Assembly: GCA_030549775.1 (NCBI GenBank)
Contig: CM060174.1
Coordinates: 91,590,132-91,654,131, forward strand
Origin: Tamarix chinensis
Taxonomy: Eukaryota; Streptophyta; Magnoliopsida; Caryophyllales; Tamaricaceae
DNA: 64,000 bases
Direction of reading: 5' to 3'
Below the pieces are notes generated by a model that did no database searches, was not told the DNA's origin, and saw only the letters and a program-made list of their open reading frames with translations. The translations under genes were made by a program, and so were the position numbers. How positions within the stretch are numbered: position 1 is the stretch's first letter; every line of letters starts with the position of its first letter. This document shows, piece after piece, positions 21,184 to 31,612 of the stretch.

Positions 21184-23572
21184 ACAAGCCATTATTACTT
21201 TTTTCTTTTTTTATTTATTTATCGAGTGATGGATTGGTTACCACTCCATAGTCTCACATACTATGGAAGCCTATCCAAACCAGATGATATAAAGTTTGGC
21301 TAAAGCTAAGTAACCACCAAATAGACATAAAGTCCAACTGAGGCAAAAAAACTACCAAATAAACTTAAAGTTCTCCCAAATCTAGTAAACCACCTAGGTC
21401 ACCAGACCCTTTAATATCAATACCCTCTAGTACTTCATTAGTATCTAGAGTAGGTAAGACACCGGGATCTACTAGGCATCTGCTTGAAGGCACAAATAAA
21501 TGGATGAAGGTAGAATAACTCCTAGCAGCTAATAGAGGATTAGATAATCTACACTCATGCACAACTCGACCATCTTTCATTTTAAGTGATAAGTGTGTTA
21601 TTCTTCCAAGGTTATATTATCACATAAGGCTCACATAGCAACCAAGTAACACATCCTAATAATCATTCTATCTTAATCATTATTACCCTCGAAACCATGT
21701 GGTGGGATTTCCATTATTGCTTAGTGAAGTGTGAATCAACCTAGATAATCCATTTGGGCTAATAATTCGAATTACATCATCCTTTATGAAATCATAGCAT
21801 ATACATTCCAATTTTTCCATTATAACCTTCCAAAGGCACTTATTGAGGGTATTATGAATTATGAACCATTTAATCCATCCAATAGATTTGTTAATTTATG
21901 CCAAGATGAGTGTTTTCATCATTAAATAATTATATCATAGCATAAAATAAAGTCTCAAAACATATTGAGTTCAAAATAAACAAAATAACACACTTTGGTC
22001 AAACCGTTCGATCAATTTGAGCTAACCAATCTATCGATTTCACTCAGCTAAACCCTAAAGTTCCCTTAAACAAGTCAATTGGTATGACTTAATCAGTTGA
22101 TTGGTTTGCCCCTAAACAACACATAACATACATTTTAAATGAGATTAAATCTCTAAATCCTATCATATCTAAACCATAGCATTGTCATACCATAAAACCA
22201 AGATTAGACATGATCATATACAAAATCATGCTCATTTATGAGAAATCAACCCTATTTCTCAAGAATCAAGCCTTTTACTCAATAACCTTAAATACTCCAT
22301 CAAAATGCCAAAAAATGAAAAATGCATATAAAGATTAAAATTTAATATATTACACTAATTCACATGCATATTCATGACACATTTCAAAGGTAAGAATGAC
22401 TTACTTGAAGCTTAGCAAAACTTTCATCTAAAGAGGCAAAAACCTTAAGTTGAAGGATTTCAACTTCCAAAACCTTAAAACAAGAGGTTAAAATTCATAA
22501 ATATTCAAATAAACTTTACAAATCAAGAAACATGATTTAGGGAAGAAAACAAACTTACCATCTCTAAAAGAGAACAAGGAAATAATCAATTAAATGCAAA
22601 CTCAATTTCCCCCATAAATCTAACTCTTTCTACTTAAGAATAAAAACAAGAGAGAGCTAGAGAAATGATCAAAAGAGTGACAAGATTGAAAGCTTGAATA
22701 GGAGAAGAATTAGCACAAGTGTTGAAAAGCTCAAGGTATTTCTATGGCTGAAAGAAAAATAATAAAAGGAGACTTTTAGGGTTATTTATAGTCAATAAAT
22801 TAGTCAAGGAACGAATTAGGATATGTAAATAATCAAAAACTCTAATTTTACCATTAGAATCTGTGTTAAATGGGTAATTTATCAAGAATAGGCTGACTTC
22901 CATTTCAGAGCTTAAATAGTAATTTTTTTGAGAATGTAGATCAAGTTCATCTAGAAAAAATCGAATACAAGAAGGAAAATGATAGATCGGCGTGGGAAGA
23001 AAATATCCCAATCATGTAGTGATATTTTGGAATGAAAGCATAGGTTCTAGTATCGTACAAAGGAGGGAAGAAGAAGATAAAAAGTGATGTCATCATCCCC
23101 CTCTTATGTCAAATCAAACCCCCAAATCTATTTGAGGAAAAATTAAATATGGATAAATGATCAAAAGAGTTAAGGATTACTCCAGAATAACTCAGAGTTG
23201 GATTATCAAAGTTCTATTTTGGAGCAAGAAATTTTTTAGAAAAATCAAGCTTAAAAAAGCACTCAGGCTGAGAAATCAGTCGACCAGTTTGATCCGACTA
23301 GTTGAATGTTCTACAAAGTAGTCAAACCATTTTCCTGAACCAGTCAACCACTTATGTAGAACCTAAATGCTAGCTGAAATCACATACCAGCAAATCAATT
23401 CATATAATTAGTTAATCTATTAATTAAGAAAACTCATTTTATTAATTTTTTTCTAAATTTTTTCTATTCCTTATTAAATTAAACCCAAACTATAGTTCTA
23501 AATCAATATAGAAATCATCTAATTTTCATTAAAAAAATTATTTTATAAATCTCATAAATACGGTGTATTACA
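21184..23572 (-). mobile_element. Reverse solo LTR (level 1), 5' and middle part
   Basis: Read on the minus strand it begins TGTAATACACCGTATTTATG at 23572 and runs through the family middle block (TCACTTAAAATGAAAGATGGTCGAG, GATATTAAAGGGTCTGGTGA, CACTCGATAAATAAATAAA). Its remaining 3' end is at 7150-7384. The outer flank CCTAG (23573-23577) matches CCAAG at 7145-7149. Hairpins 2 and 3 are not found in it, so some internal loss is likely. Confidence 0.55.
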
Positions 23573-24170
23573 CCTAGTCTCAATGAGATTAAGTAGTCAG
23601 AAATGTGTGATCACCTAAGTAGGGATTCTAATAAGAAATTTCCCTTTTGTGTATTTTGTATCATAGTATTCGCATGTATAATATTTCTTATTATTGCATG
23701 ATCTTGTATGCCTTATCTATTGAGGTTTTGGTGGTACTTAGTACATTAAGTACATACTATCCTTGTGTGGTCCCTACTTATTTCCATGAGTAGATTACCC
23801 ATTTGTTGTTTCACTAGTTTGTTGATTTGATGTTTTTATGTGATACCTATGTTGAGTGTTTAATTTGGGTTGGTAATAGTGTATGGTTATCCAGATCTCT
23901 ATTAGGAACTTTTAATTCTTTGTTTTCCTCATTTTTGTGTATTCCCTCCTATTTAGTAATTTTGTATAGACATGGGATCAAGTGCTTTCTACATCTGATC
24001 ACTATATATAAGTTACTTTTTAGTATTACATTTAGCATAGATTAAGTATAAAGAGAATATTTTCTATGTTGGATGTGGTGGTAACACCATGTGTTTTTCA
24101 TTCTTTGCTTTTGCAAACCTTTTTTAAAGAAAAAAATTCAATTCATAAAAATGAGGCTACTATAATTATT
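23573..24170 (+). repeat. Outer forward long LTR, 3' end (level 0)
   Basis: It resumes the sequence broken at 7149, with hairpin 3 at 23774-23793, a degenerate hairpin 1 at 24034-24070 (basal eight pairs), a GTGGTGGTAACACC box, and a diverged terminus near GAGGCTACTATA about 100 nt later. The exact end is uncertain. Confidence 0.55.
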
Positions 24171-25960
24171 TTTTTAATAAATTACAATAAAAAATTTATT
24201 AACGAAATATGATAAAAATAGGAGGTTAGTTTGATGAATGAATTACATATGATTAACAATACATAAAAAGAATAGTATAATAATTTAATATGAATATACT
24301 ATTCTTTTTAATTAATACTAATCAATATTTATTTTAGGAAAAAATATTTTAATAATACATTCATGATGCTTATTAAATCTTAAAATAAATATCATAATCT
24401 AATTTGGTTACAAAAATGATATCAATTTTCTTAAGACATTTTTAATTTGACCACAAGTTGAGAATGGGTCTATGGAAAATGAATGACATATACACTAAAG
24501 AATTTTTTTTCTAATACATAACTTTAATGATTATAGATTTATATCAAATATTAGCTCATAATTATGTAATAAATAATTACCCTCGCTATTATCAAAAGTT
24601 TTTCGAATTTGCTTATGATGGCATATATATGCTTACTTTTGGAATGAATGTAGATTAATTTAGTTGATATTAATTATTTTATTAACTTTGTTTATTAAGT
24701 TGATGTTAGTTATAGACATAATTTGAGAAATGTTTCTTGGTAAGGGATGCTTTATTTTTTCTTCTTCATATAAGTAGCTAAATTTTGTTATTAAATAATA
24801 TTTATGCCTTCTTTTAATTTATTTAATAGAATTCTAATGTATATCATTTTCTAACCTTAACAATAGATTTATTTTCATGACATGGATACCTTCCATGAGA
24901 TCATTAATACCACATGATTTTCTAAGCTAACTTGAAAGTATTCTGATCATTTGAATATTCCTCTCTCTTTTTTTAGGGTTTTTATAATTTTTTTAAAGGA
25001 AGCATCCTTACAATATTCAAAATCTACAAAAATTCATAAACAAAAAATATCCACAACAAATTAAAGAAATTTTCAAATGATTAAAATTCTCTAAGATTAT
25101 TACAAAACCATATGTATATATAATTTCATTTTCTTAGTTATCTAAGACTAAAAATAATGATATGATGATACAAAATAAAAAATTAACTAAAATTTCATGT
25201 TATCTTTATAGGATCATACAAACAACATAGTATCCAAGTGAAATTAGGTTAATGTAATGATATTCAAATTAAATATATCATAAATTATGGTATAAGATAG
25301 AATTTTTTTAGCATATTTTTTTTAAAATAATCTTTTTTTATCCATGTAAGGAAAAAATATTTGATTTGGTTATACTTTAACTTTCAACAATGCATTGTAT
25401 AAAATGACATGGGGTCAAACAAGTGGAATGCGTTTTTTGTTTATGCGTTGAGATACCTAAAATATCCCAGGCATGCGTTGTGATACAAATGCATTATTGC
25501 TTAATGTACAATTAAAACCTATTTTTTAACATTCAATTTTTTTTTCAATATTCAATATCTAATCTTCTTTCTTAAGTCAAATTGATTATTTATTACTCTA
25601 GTTTATATGTATATAAATTATGAGAATAAAATAGGAAAAATGTTTAAGGAATCAAATAGGACAATATTAGTGTCTAATAGATAAGTCAAATAAGGCAATG
25701 ACATTAAAAATTACCATAATTGTTTTAAGTCAAATAGAGTAATATTTTGGACCTAATTGATGGGCTAAATAAGGCAATATTTTTGCTCTAATTAGAGTGA
25801 AAATAAATAGGACAACCTAAAATTTTGTCTTTATGATCCTAATAGGACATAAATAATAGGGTAATTTTTTCCACCTCCAATAGACTAATGAGATAATATT
25901 TTCATCTAATAGGATAAATAATATTGCATATATTTGACTATACATATTATAGATGACTTA
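24171..25960. other. AT-rich intergenic DNA, nothing recognised
   Basis: Very AT-rich and TE-poor by eye, with short A and T runs. No open frame worth reporting, no RNA gene and no transposon terminus seen. Part of it repeats AATAGG/CAAATAG-like words (about 25640-25920), loosely tandem. Confidence 0.5.
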
Positions 25961-27100
25961 CGCGTCCTCTACTCAACTAGTGTATAGTAGTTGATTGGTA
26001 TTAATAAAGAGAAGTTGTTGCATCCGAAAAAGGAGCCTATCATAAGAGAACCCAATATACTATAAACCATGGTCATAAAAGTATAAGAACCATATAAAAA
26101 TTCATTAATTATTTTAGTTTTTAGGAAGAGGGTGCACTCATGAACTTCTGAAAACATAGGGTAAATATGATAAAATGAGCCGGCGCGCAGTTGGCATATC
26201 CTAAATTTAGGATAGCGGACAGACAGGCTGCATGCGTAGGAGCACGCATTATAAGCAGTAACTCTCTTGGGTGTATCTGTGCCAAAGTCATGATCGAGCC
26301 GAAGTGAGTATTTTGATAGATGAGGAAATGGGTTGTCTATTAGAATTACGATAGCTAGAAGATTCATTTAATAGCGGGTGATGCATTAGTGCATGGACAG
26401 CAGAGTTAGTAAGGATGATATATATATACACGCACAACTTGCATGGCTGAGTGCGTATATTTGGAAAGATGAAAAATCAAAGGCGAAGGATCGATTGCTT
26501 GTCGTGATCGATCAATATCAGTGCATTTATTTTTCACTAACAGCTAGCTTAGGTTCTTCCGTCTATCTGGTTTTAATTAATCATATTTATGATTGTTTGA
26601 TGCTGCAGATCGGTGGAATGCATTCTTCTCTCTACTTGATTTATGGCATGCCTGGCCGGCCCTCTAGGAAGATCGGTCTCCTTCTGCGCGAAGCTGGCTA
26701 TGGTTTCATCTCTGCATTCAAAGCAACTTAATCTCAATTGAGAAGAAGGTTGATAGTGGCGCTTTCACCGGTGAAATCCCAGGTATGCGTTCTTCTCTTT
26801 CTTTCTTCCTGTGCCTCTATTTTCTCGCCGTCCCCTCCCCGTTTTCCTTTTTGTTTTTTGGATTGGATCCCCTTCCCTTCACCTGTTATCTGATCTTGAC
26901 CATCCCAACTCTCTTGAAATGCTTCTGGGAGAAGAGCAGGGTGTTGTTGTGATGGAAACTGTGCCCATCTCTGTCCTTTTGTTAAACTTTGTTTGGGAGG
27001 AGGCAGGGGTACCGGAGGACAGGAGGAGTTAGGAAGAAGCGGAGATGGAGAAAAAACGAACGGGAATTAGGAATGTAATTGGATCAACATCAATTTGTGT
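25961..27100. other. Mixed-composition upstream region, no supported gene
   Basis: Higher GC than its left flank. Around 26590-26790 there is a stretch with coding-like composition bounded by a CTGCAG acceptor-like site and a CCCAG/GTATGC donor-like site on the + strand, and a 112-codon frame spans 26393-26731. I recognise no domain. A 132-codon minus-strand frame (25969-26367) also has no recognisable features. These could be a decayed gene, a non-coding transcript or chance. Confidence 0.3.
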
Positions 27101-27103
27101 TTT

Positions 27104-27205
27104 TTTTTAGGGTACATTTCTCGATTATTAAATGCATCTCGGATGGGATTTGAACTCAGGTCTGTAGCCTGGGAGCTAAACTCCTCACCGCCGGACCATG
27201 AGCAC
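27104..27205 (-). mobile_element. tRNA-derived SINE-like relic
   Basis: On the minus strand the sequence has an A-box-like TGGTCCGGCGG, then GAGTTTAGCTCC, then a B-box-like GAGTTCAAATCCC. After a short body it ends in an A-run (complement of the T8 at 27103-27110). The order A box, B box, 3' A-run fits a tRNA-derived SINE head and tail. It does not fold as an intact tRNA: there is no acceptor stem closing at both ends. Confidence 0.45.
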
Positions 27206-27261
27206 AATTCCGATCAACCATCAACTTTTAAAGCTAGAGGAAAGAGGATTATGATCATAGT

Positions 27262-27361
27262 CTTTATTATTATTATTATTATTATTATTTATGAGCGAGG
27301 ATTCCGTAACGAGTGAGGCTCGCCTAACAATTTCCATCAGACCGAGGGGTATTTTTTATTT

Positions 27362-27386
<25 letters not shown>
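27262..27386. repeat. ATT and AT microsatellites
   Basis: (ATT)n at about 27265-27290 and (AT)n followed by T-runs at about 27363-27410, upstream of the B3 gene. Confidence 0.85.
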
Positions 27387-27396
<10 letters not shown>

Positions 27397-27870
27397 TTTT
27401 TTTTTTTGTGATGCTGGTTGGTGGAATAAGAGTACAACAGTGAAGTTGACGTGGGAAAATAGGTATTATCATATTCTTTTTATGGATAATGTATTTTTAA
27501 ATTAATAATGGTATGTAATAACTTATTTCATCTAAAATAAATTAATAATTATTAATAATTTTAAACATCTGTTATTTAATAAATAGTAATTAGTAAATAT
27601 ATTTAATAGAGATATAAGGATAATAACCTAAGACAATTCAACTATCGAATAAAAAAATAACTGCTCATAAAATAATAATAATAATATGATAAATAGTAAA
27701 TATTTAAAATTAATATATAAAACAAACTGACTTTAATGTTCTGAATGATAAATTAAGATCGACGGGCATCGAAGCTGATGGATGCTAGCATTAAAGGGCG
27801 TTTATGATTTAATAATCAAGCCTAAGGCATGGTTGCTCGAGTGTGTTGTTGTGCCACTCTTGTCTATACT

Positions 27871-27880
27871 TTTATAAGTG
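27871..27880 (+). promoter_or_regulatory. Possible TATA element of the B3 gene
   Basis: TTTATAAGTG lies about 120 bp upstream of the chosen start codon. It is a plausible core promoter only by position and sequence; AT-rich flanks make chance matches easy. Confidence 0.25.
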
Positions 27881-27998
27881 CAGATTTGTATCGAATGAGA
27901 TTCGCCTAAGAGCGTCTGCTTGTGTGGAGCTAATTACTTTTATGCGTTAGTTACAGACAAGCTGTTAATCTCTTCCAAGGTGGTCGATCGAGCAAGAA

Positions 27999-29411
27999 AT
28001 GGGAGAAACAAGCCGGTCAACCTCAGCCGAATACAAATACTGGAACAACCTCCCTGATAATAAGCACCATTTCTACAAAATCATGATCTCTAAAGATTGG
28101 CACCGTCAACTAGTTAAGTATCATAACTAAACTATAATAAACTTACAAATTATTAGTATGTTTTTTTTTATAGAAACTCGTAAAAATTACTATATAGACG
28201 GCGATATTATAATAAGCTATAGATCATTCAAAATTTGTTTTTTTCCCCCTCTTCATCCCTTCAATAACAACGTACAGATCATTCCCAAGAACTTTACAGC
28301 CAACTTCAAAAGAGGCCAACTCCTAGATTGGTGCATCCTTAGGGGTCCAAGTGGGCTTACATGGAAAGTTGATATTCACAACAACGGAGATGACACCCTT
28401 CTTGGCAATGGGTGGAGCCAATTCGTTCAAGACCATAACATTGAGACGCTCGATTTACTAGTCTTCCGGTACACCGGCAGCTCATCTTTCGACGTCTTGA
28501 TCTTCGAAGCTAATGCGTGCGAGAGAGCATCCGCCTACTTTGTCGGACAAGAAAATAACGATGTACCTCCGGTTGCAGCTTCCCATGTTATTGATGTACA
28601 AGATGCTGCAGGTACGTCCGTCCGTCCGTCCGCGTGGAGATTGATTCATTGATTTCAACAGTACTAATACACACACATATATACATGGGCTTTTAATTAT
28701 GACTCGTTGATTATTAAAGGTTTATTGAAACTTTGATCTTGTATATCATTTCATACGTTGATAATTTAGCATCGGAGTCGAGTCCCGTAGTGCCGAGGTA
28801 CCCGATCTATTATGAATCAAACAGGCGACCGGTGACACAAGAAGAAGAGCATAGAACCTATTCAGCTGCATTGGGACACACATTCAGAGCTACCAGGCCT
28901 TGTGTCCTTGTCACCCTCCTACCGACCTCTGTCTACAAAAGCTTCCAGATCGTATGCTTTCTATACAATATCTCTCGTATATTCTTCCTGGTTACTCCTC
29001 GTTCCTTCATCTCGTTATACACACACACACCCGCACACATTCTACGGATTGTTTCTAATCAAAATGAAATTGCAGACGATTCCACAACAGTGGGCAGAGG
29101 AGAATATTCCCAAAGTGTCCCATGACGTTGAGTTAAGAGTTCAACCGAATGGCCTTACGTGGCGCGTAGGATGCTTGTGGACCAATCAATGCAAGCTTAG
29201 AGCGGGATGGAAGCAGTTCAGCATCGAAAACAACTTGGAGGAGCATGACGTCTGCGTCTTCGAGCTCGTCGAGAAGAGGACGGTGAGCAAGAAGAGGAGA
29301 GGGAAAAAGAAGGATACGATGGTGACGACTGCCTTAGATGTGTATATATATCGTGTCGTCGAGGATTTGGTACGTCCGACTAAAATCAGGCTTCCTCTTC
29401 AAGCTAATTAG
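27999..29411 (+). CDS. B3 DNA-binding domain protein, REM-type, two B3 domains
   Basis: A putative plant-specific nuclear DNA-binding protein. My gene model has four exons: 27999-28112, 28278-28611, 28770-28951 and 29076-29411. All introns are GT-AG and phases agree, giving 321 codons plus TAG. The first B3 domain is about residues 24-117: FYKIMI, then IIPKNF, GLTWKV, a GW (83-84) and DLLVFRY. A linker with acidic and Glu-rich stretches follows (about 118-184). The second B3 domain is about 185-305: TIPQQWAEENIP, GLTWRV, GW (254-255), DVCVFEL. A lysine/arginine cluster at 282-289 could be a nuclear signal. In the family, B3 folds bind DNA through loops; the target here is unknown. There is no frameshift or stop, so it appears intact. 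Retroelement A begins 142 bp after the stop. The exact start and the short exon 1 are the least certain parts. Confidence 0.85.
28612..28776 (+). other. Intron 2 with a GTCC microsatellite at the splice donor
   Basis: The donor is CAG/GTACGTCCGTCCGTCCGTCC. The tetranucleotide repeat starts at the fifth intron base. The acceptor is ATTTAG at 28764-28769, so the intron itself is 28612-28769. Confidence 0.6.
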
Positions 29412-29552
29412 GAGGTGCATACTCATGAGTGACCCGCGATGGTGTAGGCTTTAATTGTGTAATTCATGGATCATCAGTGCCTGCTAGTTGGACAGTTCGA
29501 TTATCAATCTGGTGCTCTACTTCTCGGCTTTTAGTTTGTCTTGTACAATTAA
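29412..29552 (+). other. Probable 3' UTR of the B3 gene up to the retroelement
   Basis: 141 bp between the stop codon and the left LTR of element A. The sequence interrupted by the element resumes at 41024. No clear AATAAA signal lies in the 141 bp. Confidence 0.45.
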
Positions 29553-30023
29553 TGTTGGGATATCAAGACAATACCTTTATCCCTTAAGAATGCACTACTC
29601 TTTCATTTAAAACAGAAAAGAATAATTCTCACTCAATCTATGCAATACACTAAGCAATCTTGTGTAGAAAAGATGAGATTTTGAATTAAGACTAACTAGA
29701 AGAAAGCCGAGGAACAAAGCAATCGAAGAGGAAAGAAACTCAAGAAAATTTCGAACTGATCATCAAAGGAAGTTTACTAACTGTGATTGTGTATTACAAT
29801 AAAACATGCTTGGAGTATTTATACACAAAATATCATAGGAATCTCGGGCTACACATTACACGTGTGCATGCCCCTCCTATCTTTTCTAACATCCTGAAAA
29901 TATCATCTTCTAACTATCTAATAATCAGCCTGACCATAAGAAATAGTCATAGGCTAATTAACGGCTAGTATGACTCTTTCAAACTCTATTATCCTTAAGT
30001 ACAAAATGTAGGCATATTTAATA
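29553..30023 (-). repeat. 3' LTR of copia A
   Basis: About 471 bp, alignable throughout with 40517-41018. It is preceded on the minus strand by a purine-rich stretch, the complement of ATTCTCCACCTTGAC (30024-30038), the likely polypurine tract. Confidence 0.85.
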
Positions 30024-30037
30024 ATTCTCCACCTTGA

Positions 30038-30420
30038 CTACATGTTTGTACCACATGCAAGCATCTTCAAACAGTGAAGAACTCTACACCCTCCCAATGA
30101 TTTTGTCAACAGGTATACAACATTATTTGCTTTATTAACCTTCTCTAGCTCCGGCTTTCCTCCTCCTATCACTTCTCTAATGAAATGCAACCTCACATCT
30201 AAATGCTTGGTCCTTTCATGATACACTAGGTTCTTACTTAGGTAGATAGCACTTTGATTATCACAACAAATGATCACTGAGTGCTGATTTACAGAATTTT
30301 TTTTGATTAAACCCTTCATATATAGTGCTTCTTTAAAGGCTTCGGTGTAGACTATATATTCAGCTTCTGTGGAAGAAAGTGCTACCACTTTCTGTAGTGA
30401 GGCCTTCCAACTTATCACTC
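30038..30420 (-). pseudogene. RNase H fragment of copia A
   Basis: The minus-strand frame contains ISWKASLQK, ALSSTEAEY, CDNQSAIYL and KHLDVRLHF, the typical copia RNase H order with the acidic positions of STEAEY and CDNQSA kept. It ends normally with GTNM just before the polypurine tract. On its N-terminal side it abuts the truncated reverse transcriptase directly, so about 200-250 residues between them are missing. Confidence 0.85.
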
Positions 30421-31487
30421 CTTTGCCTTTTCTACAAAACCTGGTGGCTGAACCATATAAATGGTCTCCTTCAATTCACCATGTAGAAAAGTTGTTTTCA
30501 CATCTAATTGTTCCAATTTTAGATCAAAGATAACAACTATGGATAAAAGAACCCTCATAGATGTATGTTTTACAATAGGAGAAAATACCTCTTTGAAATC
30601 AATACCCTCCTTTTGTGTAAACCCCTTTACAACTAGCCTTGCTTTGAATTTTGGAGTTTCATTGATACCAGCTCCTTCTTTGAGCTTAAAGACCCACTTA
30701 CAACCTACCAACTTATGGTTCTTAGGTTTGGGAACCGAAACCCAAGTTTTATTTTCCTTTAAGGATTTCATTTCATCCCCTATAGCTAGCTTCCACTCCT
30801 TAATATAACAACTCATAACTGCTTCCTTATAGGTAAGTGGTGCATCCTCTAAAACAGCTGTAGTTGCAAGAGCATAAGCCACCATCTCAGCATAACCAAA
30901 CCTATTAGGAGGCTTTACTTATCTTCTTTGTCTATCCTTAGCCAACTGATAATCACTAAGATCCACTACATGATCATCACAAACAATCTCCTCTTCTTTT
31001 TCTTGATCAGTTTTAGGCTTTTTAGACAAATCATGTTCTGCCTCCATCTCCAAAATCTACTTTCCTTTTTCACTAGTGCTGGAAGTATTCCCTTTCAAGT
31101 GTTCTTTATAGAATTCAGCTTCTCTAAACACCACATCCCTACTCACAAAGGTTCTTGCTCCACCTAAATCAAGGCTTAATACTTTATAACCCTTAACTCC
31201 ATCAAGGTACCCCAAAAAGAAACACTTCTTAGCCCTAGGATCAAGCTTCCCTTTCTTAACATGAGCATAGCAGATACAACCAAACACCCTAAGATTATCA
31301 TAGGTTCCAACACTGCCATACCATCTTTCCAATGGAGTTTCAAAATCAACTACAGAAGAGGGACTTCTATTAATCAAATAACATGTTGTTTTAGTTGCCT
31401 CCGCCCAATAATTTTTAAGCAAACCTGATAAAAACAACATACTCCTTACTCTTTCAAGAATTGTTCTATTCATTCTTTCAACCAACC
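30415..31487 (-). pseudogene. Integrase C-part and reverse transcriptase N-part of copia A
   Basis: 31057-31487 encodes the end of the integrase core and the C-terminal copia motif: VERMNRTILERVRSML, NYWAEA, FGCICYAHV, KKCFFLGY. 30415-30885 encodes the start of the reverse transcriptase: CKWVFKLKEG, FKARLVVKGFTQKEGIDF, DVKTTFLHGEL. It stops just before the catalytic palm; no YVDD motif is present in the element. The segment between the two frames is degraded. Confidence 0.85.
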
Positions 31488-31612
31488 TGCAAGGAGGAAG
31501 AAGATAAAATATTAGATTTAATAAAAGATTTGACCCAGTAAGAACGTAACTTACCTAATATGGGATTGAAGCTCGTGTATAAAGAGAGAATGTTTTGTCC
31601 CATGTCCATGTA

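Noticed and set aside
25969..26367. 132-codon minus-strand frame
   Set aside because: No recognisable domain, no signal, no splice context; Cys/Tyr/Phe-rich. I also considered organelle-derived DNA but saw no identifiable organelle gene sequence.
27115..27205. Intact tRNA gene on the minus strand
   Set aside because: Box-like motifs are present but the cloverleaf does not close and an A-run follows; a SINE-like relic fits better.
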